Positions 51,491-59,391 of a stretch of DNA of 64,000 nt are shown here, in pieces. Made by a program: the position numbers and the translations under genes. Source of the stretch: an uncultured Desulfuromusa sp. (GTDB taxonomy: Bacteria; Desulfobacterota; Desulfuromonadia; Desulfuromonadales; Geopsychrobacteraceae); NCBI RefSeq assembly GCF_963675815.1, contig NZ_OY776574.1:2846001-2910000 (forward strand), given 5' to 3'. The notes below the pieces were generated by a model. That model searched no databases. It saw only the letters and a program-made list of their open reading frames with translations, and was not told the origin of the DNA. Positions within the stretch are counted from its first letter, which is position 1. Every line of letters starts with the position of its first letter.

Positions 51491-52447
51491 ATGGATGATT
51501 TTAACTCAAAAGAAGATAACATTGCCGATAGAGATGAACTGAATGATTTATTTGAAGTGAAGCTTGATGAAAAGCTTAAGGAGCAGGAGAATGATGATAA
51601 GAGTTATTCTGCTGCTGAGCAAACGACCACTGATGCCATTAAGCTTTATCTCAAAGATATTCAAAAAAGCCAGCTTCTGACCGCGGATGATGAGCGGGAG
51701 CTCGCTGATCGCATCGCCAAAGGAGATAATGCTGCCAGAGAAAAAATGATTGAATCTAATCTTCGTTTAGTCGTGAAAATTGCCAAACGTTACATGAATC
51801 GTGGTTTGCCTTTTCTCGATTTGATTGAGGAGGGGAATATGGGGCTGATCAAGGCCGTTGAAAAATTCAAAGTCAGTAAAGGATGCCGATTTTCGACCTA
51901 TGCAACCTGGTGGATTCGACAATCGATTGAACGGTCTATTGTCAACCAAAGTCGAACCATCCGTTTGCCTGTTCATGTCGCTGATGATATCAATAAGCTG
52001 GTTAAGGTCAGTAGAGAATTAGTCCAGAAGTTGAAACGTGAACCTAATGTTGACGAAATCGCCTCAGTCATGGGAGTCGATGTCAGCTATGTGAGGCGGA
52101 TGAGGCTACTGGTCAAGAAAACTTATTCGATTGAGCATCCTATGGGTGAAGGTGAAGGCTATAGTCTGATAGACACAATTGAAGATATGAAAGCCGTTGA
52201 TCCGGAAAACAAGGTTGAAGATCTGGATCGCTTTACCCATGTTCAGGAATGGATGGATGACCTCAATGAAAATGAGCGTGAAATCCTCGCTCTCCGGTTT
52301 GGGCTTGATGATCGTGATCCACAGACTTTGGATTTTATAGGCAGGAAATTTGGAGTGACGCGTGAGAGAATTCGCCAGATTGAAGCCAAAAGTTTAGCAA
52401 AATTAAGAAAATCGATGGAAAGTAGTCTTGCTAATGAAAATTCTTAA
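51491..52447 (+). CDS. rpoS: RNA polymerase sigma factor RpoS
   Basis: 318 residues from ATG 51491, five bases after AAGGAGG. Region 1.2 (TTDAIKLYLKDIQKSQLLTADDERELADRI), region 2 (NLRLVVKIAKRYMNRGLPFLDLIEEGNMGLIKAVEKF...STYATWWIRQSIERSI), region 3 and region 4 (LDFIGRKFGVTRERIRQIEAKSLAKLR). Length and the surE-pcm-nlpD context indicate the stationary-phase sigma factor rather than RpoD. Confidence 0.95.
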   Translation: MDDFNSKEDNIADRDELNDLFEVKLDEKLKEQENDDKSYSAAEQTTTDAIKLYLKDIQKSQLLTADDERELADRIAKGDNAAREKMIESNLRLVVKIAKRYMNRGLPFLDLIEEGNMGLIKAVEKFKVSKGCRFSTYATWWIRQSIERSIVNQSRTIRLPVHVADDINKLVKVSRELVQKLKREPNVDEIASVMGVDVSYVRRMRLLVKKTYSIEHPMGEGEGYSLIDTIEDMKAVDPENKVEDLDRFTHVQEWMDDLNENEREILALRFGLDDRDPQTLDFIGRKFGVTRERIRQIEAKSLAKLRKSMESSLANENS

Positions 52448-52468
52448 TGACGTTTTTGGAGTTAATAA

Positions 52469-52984
52469 ATGGATGACTTAAAACAAATTATTCGTGATAT
52501 TCCTGATTTTCCTAAAAAAGGAATTATTTTTAAAGATATTACAACGTTACTTGCCGACGCAAAAAGTTTTAGCCGCATGGTTGATCTTATGGCCCATCGT
52601 TATCTCGGTGAAAAGATAGATCAAATCGTAGGGATTGAAGCACGAGGTTTTATTTTAGGCTCTGCTTTGGCTTATAAATTGGGAACCGGAATTACCCTGG
52701 TCCGTAAACCGGGTAAGCTTCCTTTCCAAACCAGTAGCGTCAGTTACGACCTCGAATATGGGAGTGACACTCTGGAAATGCACAAAGATGCATTCAAGAA
52801 AGGTGACCGGGTTATCATTGCCGATGATTTGCTGGCAACGGGTGGAACGATGGCTGCGGTTGTAGAGCTGGTCAGAAAGAATGGAGCCGAAATTCACGAA
52901 TGTGCTTTTATGGCGGAACTGGAATTTCTTGGAGGCCGAGGTAAATTACCTGAAGGATTGGTTTACAGCCTGCTAAAGTTTTAA
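52469..52984 (+). CDS. apt: Adenine phosphoribosyltransferase
   Basis: 171 residues: DIPDFPKKGIIFKDITTLLADA at the start, GIEARGFILGSALAYKLG, RKPGKLP, and the PRPP motif VIIADDLLATGGTMAAV. It salvages adenine to AMP. Follows rpoS by 21 bases; tRNA-Arg with its own promoter comes next. Confidence 0.97.
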   Translation: MDDLKQIIRDIPDFPKKGIIFKDITTLLADAKSFSRMVDLMAHRYLGEKIDQIVGIEARGFILGSALAYKLGTGITLVRKPGKLPFQTSSVSYDLEYGSDTLEMHKDAFKKGDRVIIADDLLATGGTMAAVVELVRKNGAEIHECAFMAELEFLGGRGKLPEGLVYSLLKF

Positions 52985-53009
52985 TTGTTCTTCTGTTGGC
53001 TCAAAGAAC

Positions 53010-53037
53010 TTGTCAAAATGATTTCCCTACGTTATAA
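53010..53037 (+). promoter_or_regulatory. Sigma-70 promoter of tRNA-Arg
   Basis: TTGTCA (53010-53015), 16-base spacer, TTATAA (53032-53037), ten bases before the mature tRNA. Confidence 0.65.
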
Positions 53038-53047
53038 GCATCCGCAC

Positions 53048-53124
53048 GGCCCCGTAGCTCAGCTGGATAGAGCGGCACCCTCCTAAGGTGATTGTCGGAG
53101 GTTCGAATCCTCCCGGGGTCGCCA
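53048..53124 (+). tRNA. tRNA-Arg (anticodon CCT)
   Basis: 77 bases with encoded CCA: acceptor GGCCCCG/CGGGGTC, D-arm GCTC...GAGC, anticodon stem GCACC/GGTGA (outer pair mismatched) with loop CTCCTAA, T-arm GGAGG-TTCGAAT-CCTCC. Anticodon CCT reads AGG. Its last 21 bases recur 194 bases downstream. Confidence 0.96.
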
Positions 53125-53318
53125 GATGAAATTAAAAAATGCAACAACCTTAATAGATTTGATTTGTTGAATAGAAACGTAGGATTCGAAGCGGAGCGAG
53201 CGCTGACTTAATGTCAGAAAAGCGACCATGGATGGTCGCGACAGCGAGAGAAGGGGAGTCAACGCAAGTGCGGATTTGAAGTCCGAACTGAAGTTGACGA
53301 ATCCTCCCGGGGTCGCCA
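53104..53318 (+). repeat. Duplicated tRNA-Arg 3' end enclosing a palindrome-rich non-coding unit
   Basis: Bases 53104-53124 (the tRNA 3' end from the T-loop to CCA) recur exactly at 53298-53318. Between them, 53182-53304 begins with GGATTCG and ends with CGAATCC (inverted ends) and holds CTGACTTAATGTCAG (53203), GCGACCATGGATGGTCGC (53222) and a third dyad GTCAAC...GTTGAC (53258/53293) with an inner AGT-CGGA/TCCG-ACT stem. No credible gene is inside. The form is that of a small insertion at a tRNA 3' end that restores the tRNA, or a residue of a larger element; which one is not decided by this sequence. Confidence 0.75.
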
Positions 53319-53329
53319 ATAGCATAAAA

Positions 53330-53363
53330 GGGCCGGTAAGTGATTGCTGGCCCATATTTTTTT
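53330..53363 (+). terminator. Terminator downstream of the tRNA-Arg repeat unit
   Basis: GGGCCGG (53330-53336) pairs with CTGGCCC (53347-53353; one G-T), then ATATTTTTTT. It would end the tRNA-Arg transcript after the repeated unit, so that unit is probably transcribed with the tRNA precursor. Confidence 0.7.
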
Positions 53364-53453
53364 CGGTCTTGTCTGTTACACTCTTGTGGTGTTTTTCTGA
53401 CCACTAGAAGATTTCAAATGAATACGAAAATAAATGAAGAAAGAGACACTACG

Positions 53454-54200
53454 ATGAGCACATATATTAAAACTTCAAAGGTTGAGTCCGCATTTTGTAT
53501 TCAGATCAATCGGCCTGAAAAGAAAAATGCTCTCACTGCCGAAATGTATTCAAAGATTGCCGAAGGTATCAGGTGGGCCGATGCTGATGACAGCATCAGT
53601 GCCATCATTCTGCATGGATTGGAAGGTTGTTTTACCAGCGGAAATGATCTTGCCGGGTTCCGAAATGGACCATCACCAGACAGAGTTTATCCGCATAATA
53701 TTTACATTGATGCCTTGCGGCATGCACGAAAACCTGTCATTGCTGCTGTTGATGGGCTTTGTTTGGGGATTGGAACCATCATGTTATTCCATTGTGATTT
53801 TGTTTATGCCGGGCCTGATACTCGGTTTTCACTCCCATTTGTCAATCTGGGCCTTTCTCCGGAAGGAGGAACCAGTTATATTTTGCCGCATTTAATCGGT
53901 TACCAGAAAGCAGCGGAAATTATTATGCTTGGTGAGCCTTTTGGTGCCGAATTGGCTGAACGAATCGGGCTGGTCAATGGCATCGTTGCCGTCGGCGATT
54001 TGATGGAACGTGCTTCTGCTGTTGCCGCTAAGCTGGCGGCTAAAAATTCAGAGGCAATTCAAGCTGCCAAAGCGCTACTTAAACGTGGCATGGATGATTC
54101 TGTCACGACCGCTCTGGCGCGAGAGCTCGATCTGTTTAACGAACGGATGGCAACACCAGAAGTAAGGGAAACCATTGCAGGTTTTTTTAACAAAAAATAG
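53454..54200 (+). CDS. Enoyl-CoA hydratase/isomerase family protein
   Basis: 248 residues from ATG 53454 (MSTYIKTSKVESAF); ATG 53418 gives 260 and is nearly as good. Crotonase-fold marks: NRPEKKNALTAEMY, oxyanion segment GNDLAGFR, VDGLCLGIGTIMLFHCDFVYAG, and FVNLGLSPEGGTSYILPHLIG. The single Glu in SPEGG with no Glu at the first hydratase position resembles delta3-delta2 enoyl-CoA isomerases and PaaG-type enzymes more than true hydratases. Substrate unknown. It lies alone between two tRNA genes. Confidence 0.85.
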   Translation: MSTYIKTSKVESAFCIQINRPEKKNALTAEMYSKIAEGIRWADADDSISAIILHGLEGCFTSGNDLAGFRNGPSPDRVYPHNIYIDALRHARKPVIAAVDGLCLGIGTIMLFHCDFVYAGPDTRFSLPFVNLGLSPEGGTSYILPHLIGYQKAAEIIMLGEPFGAELAERIGLVNGIVAVGDLMERASAVAAKLAAKNSEAIQAAKALLKRGMDDSVTTALARELDLFNERMATPEVRETIAGFFNKK

Positions 54201-54274
54201 ACTTTAGAATGATCTACAGCTCTTATGAGTTTCGATCTATGTCGTGAAGAGACTGTTTTTGCCGAACACTCTCA

Positions 54275-54303
54275 TTGACACCCCAGTTTGATGTTGCTAT
54301 AAG
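54275..54303 (+). promoter_or_regulatory. Sigma-70 promoter of tRNA-Val(CAC)
   Basis: TTGACA (54275-54280), 17-base spacer, TATAAG (54298-54303), 11 bases before the mature tRNA; near consensus. Confidence 0.83.
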
Positions 54304-54314
54304 ATTTGATGTCC

Positions 54315-54389
54315 GGGCGGTTAGCTCAGCGGGAGAGCATTCGCCTCACACGCGAAGGGTCACTGGTTCAATCCCAGTACCGCCCACCA
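54315..54389 (+). tRNA. tRNA-Val (anticodon CAC)
   Basis: 75 bases with encoded CCA: acceptor GGGCGGT/ACCGCCC, D-arm GCTC...GAGC, anticodon stem TTCGC/GCGAA with loop CTCACAC, T-arm ACTGG-TTCAATC-CCAGT. Anticodon CAC reads GUG. Confidence 0.97.
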
Positions 54390-54400
54390 ATAAAAAACAA

Positions 54401-54429
54401 GAGGTTAGCCAGTGGTGGTTAGCCTCTTT
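54401..54429 (+). terminator. Rho-independent terminator after tRNA-Val(CAC)
   Basis: GAGGTTAGCC (54401-54410) pairs with GGTTAGCCTC (54417-54426; two G-T) and TTTGTGTTT follows. Confidence 0.72.
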
Positions 54430-54474
54430 GTGTTTGGAACGAAGAGCAGAAATTCATTTTTGTGGAGATATGAC

Positions 54475-56019
54475 ATGATCTTGACAGGACAGCACATCAT
54501 CTCGGGATACCCCGCTACAAGTTTGTCAGCAACATTTCAAGCGGTGAATCCGGCCATCAATGAATGCTTGGAAGGGGATTTTGCTGAGGGAAGTGCTGCT
54601 GATGTTGCTGCTGCAGTAACTCTGGCTGCGAAGGACTTTGATCTATTCAGGCACTCCAGTGACGCAAAAAGAGGAGAGCTCCTTAATGCGATAGTTTCAG
54701 AACTTCTGGTTTTGAAAGACGATATTATCTGTCGGGCAAATCTCGAAACAGGTTTGCCATTGCCTCGGTTAGAGGGCGAATTTGTTCGTACTATCAATCA
54801 GCTGAAAATGTTTTCAGTGTTCGTACAAGACGGAGGCTATAAACAAATTCATTTGGATCATGCAATTTCTGATCGGCAACCTCTTCCCAGACCTGATTTA
54901 CGTTTAACCCAGATCCCAATTGGTCCCGTCGCTGTTTTTGGTGCCAGTAACTTTCCCTTGGCTTTTTCCGTTGCCGGTGGCGATACGGCCTCAGCTCTTG
55001 CCGCGGGTTGTCCGGTTGTTGCCAAAGGACATCCTGCCCATCCGGGAACTTCTGAGCTGGCAGGGCGGGCAATTCAACAAGCACTGCAAAACACCGGGTT
55101 GCCTGATACCGTTTTCTCATTGATTCAGGGCAGCGATCATACTGTCGGCGCAGCTCTGGTTCAGCATCCTGAAATCAAGGGAGTTGCTTTTACCGGATCG
55201 CAATCCGGCGGGCGGGCGTTATTTGATCTGGCCGCAGCTCGTTCCAATCCAATTCCTGTTTTTGCCGAGATGGGAAGTGTTAATCCGATTTTTATTCTGC
55301 CGCGTGCTATGCGCGAAATGGGGCCGGACCTGGCTGTCAAATATGCTGAATCATTAACACTGGGAGTGGGGCAGTTCTGTACGAATCCAGGATTGCTATT
55401 TGCCGTTAAAGGAGAGTCATTTGATCTTTTTATCGAGAATGTCAATAACGTTCTGGCTCAAGCGCAACCTTTACCCATGTTACATGTTGGGATAAAGCAA
55501 AGTTTTATGGCACAGTTGGGAAAAATGAAGGCCACACAGGGGGTTTCCAGCATTGTTGACAAAAGCTTATCCGATGATAAAAGCTGTTATGCTTCTCCTG
55601 CACTCCTGGTGGTTTCAGCCGAAGACTTTCTTCTCCATCCCAATCTTGGTGAAGAAGTCTTTGGTCCCTCATCTCTGGTCATCCAATGCCAATCACAGGA
55701 ACAGATGTTGCTTCTGGCTGAACGTCTCCAGGGACAATTAACAGCGACACTTCACACAACATCAGATGATAAAGAATTTTGTCGGCAATTATTAACGATT
55801 CTCGTGAGAAAAGTTGGTCGTTTGATCTGTAATGATTTTCCAACGGGAGTAGAAGTCTGTGCTGCCATGCATCATGGTGGACCATACCCTGCGACCACCG
55901 ATTCGCGTTTTTCCTCAGTTGGAACTACCGCTATCAAACGTTTTTTGCGTCCTGTCTGTTTCCAGAATTTCAACCAGGATCTTCTCCCACCAGAGTTGCA
56001 GGTTGATCAGGAAGATTGA
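54475..56019 (+). CDS. Aldehyde dehydrogenase, alpha-ketoglutarate-semialdehyde dehydrogenase-like
   Basis: 514 residues from ATG 54475 with GGAG ahead. Catalytic E265 (VFAEMGSVNP) and C302 (GVGQFCTNPGLL), cofactor region VFGASNFPLAFSVAGGDTASALAAGCPVV and GVAFTGSQSGGRALFDLAA. These features match the NADP+-type KGSA dehydrogenases that act at the end of sugar-acid or hydroxyproline pathways; no such pathway genes are nearby, so the substrate is open. Four bases from its stop is lipB. It is not close to the ALDH7 protein at 12701. Confidence 0.87.
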   Translation: MILTGQHIISGYPATSLSATFQAVNPAINECLEGDFAEGSAADVAAAVTLAAKDFDLFRHSSDAKRGELLNAIVSELLVLKDDIICRANLETGLPLPRLEGEFVRTINQLKMFSVFVQDGGYKQIHLDHAISDRQPLPRPDLRLTQIPIGPVAVFGASNFPLAFSVAGGDTASALAAGCPVVAKGHPAHPGTSELAGRAIQQALQNTGLPDTVFSLIQGSDHTVGAALVQHPEIKGVAFTGSQSGGRALFDLAAARSNPIPVFAEMGSVNPIFILPRAMREMGPDLAVKYAESLTLGVGQFCTNPGLLFAVKGESFDLFIENVNNVLAQAQPLPMLHVGIKQSFMAQLGKMKATQGVSSIVDKSLSDDKSCYASPALLVVSAEDFLLHPNLGEEVFGPSSLVIQCQSQEQMLLLAERLQGQLTATLHTTSDDKEFCRQLLTILVRKVGRLICNDFPTGVEVCAAMHHGGPYPATTDSRFSSVGTTAIKRFLRPVCFQNFNQDLLPPELQVDQED

Positions 56020-56022
56020 GTG

Positions 56023-56685
56023 ATGAGTTCGATTGAACAAAATGTGACCTCGATAACGATTGATGATTGGGGATTGACTGATTACCGGGTTGCTTTTGAC
56101 CGGCAAACAGCAATGGTTTCAGAACGATTGGCGGGGTGCAGAGGCGATACTCTGGTGTTTGTAGAACACCCACCAACTGTGACCCTTGGTCGACGTGCTA
56201 ATCAGGATGACCTGCTTTTTACGGAACAAATATTCTCTGAGCGTGGGGTCTCTGTACAAAAAATTAATCGAGGGGGGTTGGCAACAGCCCATGAGCCTGG
56301 TCAGCTGGTTGCTTATCCCATTGTGCAGTTGAAGAAAAATGATCTGCGCTGGTTTGCCGATAGTTTTTTACAAGTTGTCATTCATGTTCTTGCTGATTAC
56401 GGCGTTGAAGGATATCTCAAGGACGGTGAACCCGGCGTCTGGGTGGAGGGACGTAAAATCTGTAGCTTTGGGATTGCCTTGAAAAAGTGGATTTCGTCTC
56501 ATGGAATTGCTTTGAATATCAATAATTCCCTACACACTTTTGACATGATTGTCCCTTGCGGTCGCCCCAGTGAGGTCGTAACATCTTTAAGTCGCGAGTT
56601 GGGGCGAGCTGTTAATATGACTGAAGTTAAGAAAAGCTTTGTCAGGCATTTTTGCAAGGCATTTGCCTATGTTGATAAATATTAA
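56023..56685 (+). CDS. lipB: Octanoyl-[ACP]:protein N-octanoyltransferase LipB
   Basis: 220 residues from ATG 56023 (or GTG 56020). Catalytic C179 (MIVPCGRPSEVVTSL) and K145 (VEGRKICSFGIALKKW, SSHGIALNI) are present. The conserved RGGxxTYHGPGQ loop reads RGGLATAHEPGQ here: Tyr to Ala and Gly to Glu, while the histidine stays. LipB transfers octanoate from ACP to lipoyl domains. No lipA is in the window. Confidence 0.92.
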   Translation: MSSIEQNVTSITIDDWGLTDYRVAFDRQTAMVSERLAGCRGDTLVFVEHPPTVTLGRRANQDDLLFTEQIFSERGVSVQKINRGGLATAHEPGQLVAYPIVQLKKNDLRWFADSFLQVVIHVLADYGVEGYLKDGEPGVWVEGRKICSFGIALKKWISSHGIALNINNSLHTFDMIVPCGRPSEVVTSLSRELGRAVNMTEVKKSFVRHFCKAFAYVDKY

Positions 56686-56718
56686 AAGCAGATAAACATT
56701 CTAAAAAGGGAGTTCGCT

Positions 56719-57510
56719 ATGCGCTGTCATGAAGTTGATTATGAAATCTTTGGTGATGATATGCAGATGGTCCAGATCGAACTTGATCCTGCTGAAACAG
56801 TTGTTGCCGAGGCGGGAGCAATGACCTATATGGAAGAAGGGATCGCTTTTGAAGCCAGAATGGGTGATGGTTCTGAACCGGATCAAGGCTTGTTTGGCAA
56901 ACTTCTTGGTGCAGGAAAACGCGTTCTTACCGGTGAATCCATCTTTATGACTCATTTTACCAATCAGGGCCGAGGCAAGCAGCATGTTGCTTTTGCAGCT
57001 CCTTATCCCGGTAAAATCATTCCTCTGGATCTCGCTGCAGTATCCGGTGGCGAAATTCTCTGCCAGAAGGATTCCTTTCTTTGTGCTGCTTATGGTACCC
57101 AGGTCGGTATTGCGTTTCAACGTCGTCTCGGAACCGGTTTCTTCGGTGGTGAGGGCTTCATTCTACAACGTCTGAATGGTGATGGAATGACATTTATGCA
57201 TGCCTGCGGGACGATTATTGAGCGCCGCTTAAATAATGAAACCTTACGAGTTGATACGGGTTGCCTGGTCGCTTTTGAGCCGAGTATCGACTATAGTATT
57301 GAACGTGCCGGAAATTTGAAGAGTATGTTTTTTGGTGGCGAGGGGTTATTCCTGGCAACTTTGAGAGGGACAGGGCGTATTTGGTTGCAAAGCCTGCCTT
57401 TCAGCCGTTTAGCTGATCGTATAATCGCACATGCACCCAAAGCCGGCGGCACGCAAAAAGGCGAAGGATCTTTACTGGGGGGAATCGGTCGTATGCTGGA
57501 TGGTGACTAG
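56719..57510 (+). CDS. TIGR00266 / AIM24 family protein
   Basis: 263 residues with the family's beta-rich pattern: DMQMVQIELDPAETVVAEAGAMTYMEEGI near the start, ESIFMTHFTNQGRGKQHVAFAAPYPGKIIP, and GGEGLFLATLRGTGRIWLQSLPFSRLADRI near the end. The tail is Gly-rich. AIM24 homologues occur in bacteria and mitochondria; the bacterial role is unknown. AAAAAGGGAG precedes the ATG. Confidence 0.88.
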   Translation: MRCHEVDYEIFGDDMQMVQIELDPAETVVAEAGAMTYMEEGIAFEARMGDGSEPDQGLFGKLLGAGKRVLTGESIFMTHFTNQGRGKQHVAFAAPYPGKIIPLDLAAVSGGEILCQKDSFLCAAYGTQVGIAFQRRLGTGFFGGEGFILQRLNGDGMTFMHACGTIIERRLNNETLRVDTGCLVAFEPSIDYSIERAGNLKSMFFGGEGLFLATLRGTGRIWLQSLPFSRLADRIIAHAPKAGGTQKGEGSLLGGIGRMLDGD

Positions 57511-57530
57511 AAAAGGAGGGAACGACTTCA

Positions 57531-58352
57531 ATGAAGAGTTTGGGTGGAAAAACGTTATTTATAACCGGGGCAAGTCGGGGGATTGGTCTGGCTGTTGCTT
57601 TAAAGGCTGCTTCTCAGGGCGCGAATATTGTTGTCGCAGCAAAGACATCAACACCGCATCCTAAACTTCCGGGGACGATATTTACGGCTGCTGAAGAAAT
57701 TGAAAAAGCGGGGGGAAAAGCTCTTCCCCTGGTTGTTGATATTCGTGAAGAGTCTCAATTAACTGCGGCTGCAGCCAGAGCGGCAGATACATTTGGTGGC
57801 ATAGATATTCTGATCAATAATGCCAGCGCCATTTTTCTCTCCGGTACTCTGCAGACCCCGATGAAACGTTTTGACCTGATGAATCAGGTTAATGTCCGCG
57901 GGACATTTCTTGCGAGTCAGGTTTGTTTACCTTACCTCCTTCAGGCCGAAAATCCACACATCCTGACGTTTTCTCCGCCGTTGAATTTACAACCACATTG
58001 GTTTAAAAATCATACCGCTTATACCATGGCGAAGTATGGGATGAGTATGGTTGTATTGGGCCTGGCTGCTGAATTTTCTGTCCAGGGAGTAGCGGTCAAT
58101 GCCCTCTGGCCAAAAACAGTCATTCATACTGCTGCATTGGCGATGCTTGGTGGACTTGTTAACCCCCAAAAGTGTCGTACTCCTGAGATCATGGCGGATG
58201 CCGCTTGTGCGATTCTTGGTCGTGACAGTCGTTCCTGTTCGGGTCATTTTTATACTGATGAGGAGGTGCTCAGGGAAGAAGGCATCTCTGATTTTTCTTC
58301 GTATGCAGTCTCCCCGGGGGAGCAATTATATCCTGATTTGTTTCTTGATTAA
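57531..58352 (+). CDS. Short-chain dehydrogenase/reductase, HSDL2-like
   Basis: 273 residues: cofactor motif TGASRGIGLA, NNASAIFL, and active-site Tyr/Lys in HTAYTMAKYGMSM; the serine is in LTFSPPLNL. The lengthened loop KTSTPHPKLPGTIFTAAEEIEKAGG is typical of the HSDL2 / hydroxysteroid-dehydrogenase-like-2 group, whose substrates are probably fatty-acyl or related compounds. AAGGAGGG before the ATG, 20 bases after the TIGR00266 gene. Confidence 0.9.
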   Translation: MKSLGGKTLFITGASRGIGLAVALKAASQGANIVVAAKTSTPHPKLPGTIFTAAEEIEKAGGKALPLVVDIREESQLTAAAARAADTFGGIDILINNASAIFLSGTLQTPMKRFDLMNQVNVRGTFLASQVCLPYLLQAENPHILTFSPPLNLQPHWFKNHTAYTMAKYGMSMVVLGLAAEFSVQGVAVNALWPKTVIHTAALAMLGGLVNPQKCRTPEIMADAACAILGRDSRSCSGHFYTDEEVLREEGISDFSSYAVSPGEQLYPDLFLD

Positions 58353-58367
58353 TTTTTTATATGCTTC

Positions 58368-58397
58368 TTGAGTGTAAATTTGTTATATTGATATAAT
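58368..58397 (+). promoter_or_regulatory. Sigma-70 promoter ahead of the HDOD gene
   Basis: TTGAGT (58368-58373), 18-base spacer, TATAAT (58392-58397), 30 bases before the HDOD start in an AT-rich gap. Confidence 0.65.
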
Positions 58398-58427
58398 TAT
58401 TTAAAATTAATATCTAAGGAGCTGTGC

Positions 58428-59288
58428 ATGTCGAGTGATTTCAAAACCGTAGTGGGTTCAATTCGTGACCTTCCTCCTATGCCTGTGGTTGCAGTCAAAG
58501 TTCTAGAGTTATTGAATGATCCAAATGTGAATTATGAAAAGCTGGGAGCTGCAATCTCCAGTGATCCGGCGGTGTCAGCGCGAATGCTTAAGGTTGCTAA
58601 TTCGGCATTTTACAGCATGAAACGGCAGATAAAGACCCTTGAACATGCGATTGCTATTGTTGGTGAACGGACCCTTCGAAGTTTGGTGCTAGCGGCGAGT
58701 CTTGAGGGAATGAATAAGTCCTATGGCTTGCTGGAAAAAATGTTATGGGAAGATTCCATGGGGTGTGCCATAGGTTGTCGTATTCTGGCTCGTAAATTTT
58801 CTTCAGCTGATCCGGAAGAAGCTTTTCTGGCGGGTTTGTTTCGCCACCTTGGGAAAATTGTGATGAATTATAGTGACCCGGATGCTTATCGGTCACTTGT
58901 TGAAATGGCCTATTCAGAAAATATCAGCACGACAGAATTGGAAGGGCGATTTTTCCCATATGCCCATGCTGTTGTTGGAGCAGCGGTTTTGGACAAGTGG
59001 AATTTTTCTCGTTTTATGGTGATGTCAACATTGCACCATGAAGACCTGCAAATTTCTCTCGATGATGAAGAGAATGGAGAAGATCTTTTACGATTAACAG
59101 CAACAGTGAACCTTGCCGGACATATTTGTCGCAAGTTGGGGATTGGTCAACGACAACCTGATGAAGAGCTCAGCTTGCAAAACTGTCCCGGAGCTAAAGC
59201 CCTGAATCTGGATGAAGAGGAAGTTCAGTTGGCTCTTGTTGATGTTGAACAGATCTTTACTGAAAATCGGGATTACTTCATTGGTTGA
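58428..59288 (+). CDS. HDOD domain-containing protein
   Basis: 286 residues. The HDOD domain spans about 10-210: LPPMPVVAVKVLELLNDPNVNYEKLGAAISSDPAVSARMLKVANSAFY, HAIAIVGERTLRSLVL, FLAGLFRHLGKIVM. HDOD proteins are signalling domains without the HD metal pair; many respond to nucleotide or chemosensory signals in Desulfuromonadia. No extra output domain is seen. Ends at a clear terminator. Confidence 0.9.
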   Translation: MSSDFKTVVGSIRDLPPMPVVAVKVLELLNDPNVNYEKLGAAISSDPAVSARMLKVANSAFYSMKRQIKTLEHAIAIVGERTLRSLVLAASLEGMNKSYGLLEKMLWEDSMGCAIGCRILARKFSSADPEEAFLAGLFRHLGKIVMNYSDPDAYRSLVEMAYSENISTTELEGRFFPYAHAVVGAAVLDKWNFSRFMVMSTLHHEDLQISLDDEENGEDLLRLTATVNLAGHICRKLGIGQRQPDEELSLQNCPGAKALNLDEEEVQLALVDVEQIFTENRDYFIG

Positions 59289-59340
59289 TACTCTGAGACG
59301 ATAAAGTTAGGTCAGCTATAAAATCATTGTTTGTATTTTG

Positions 59341-59364
59341 GGGAGGCATTTTGCCTCCCTTTTT
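59341..59364 (+). terminator. Rho-independent terminator after the HDOD gene
   Basis: GGGAGGC (59341-59347), loop ATTTT, GCCTCCC (59353-59359), then TTTTTG. Confidence 0.9.
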
Positions 59365-59391
59365 GTTTTAACCACTGCTATGATCTGCAGC

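Noticed and set aside
53083..53355. Antisense open frames over tRNA-Arg and the repeat (90 and 84 residues)
   Set aside because: They read across the tRNA and its duplicated 3' end on the wrong strand, contain the REDSNLR-type sequence that arises from tRNA antisense, and lack ribosome binding sites.
54315..54430. Attachment-site duplication at tRNA-Val(CAC), tRNA-Val(GAC) or tRNA-Gly
   Set aside because: The 3' ends of these three tRNAs are not repeated nearby; each is followed directly by an ordinary terminator.
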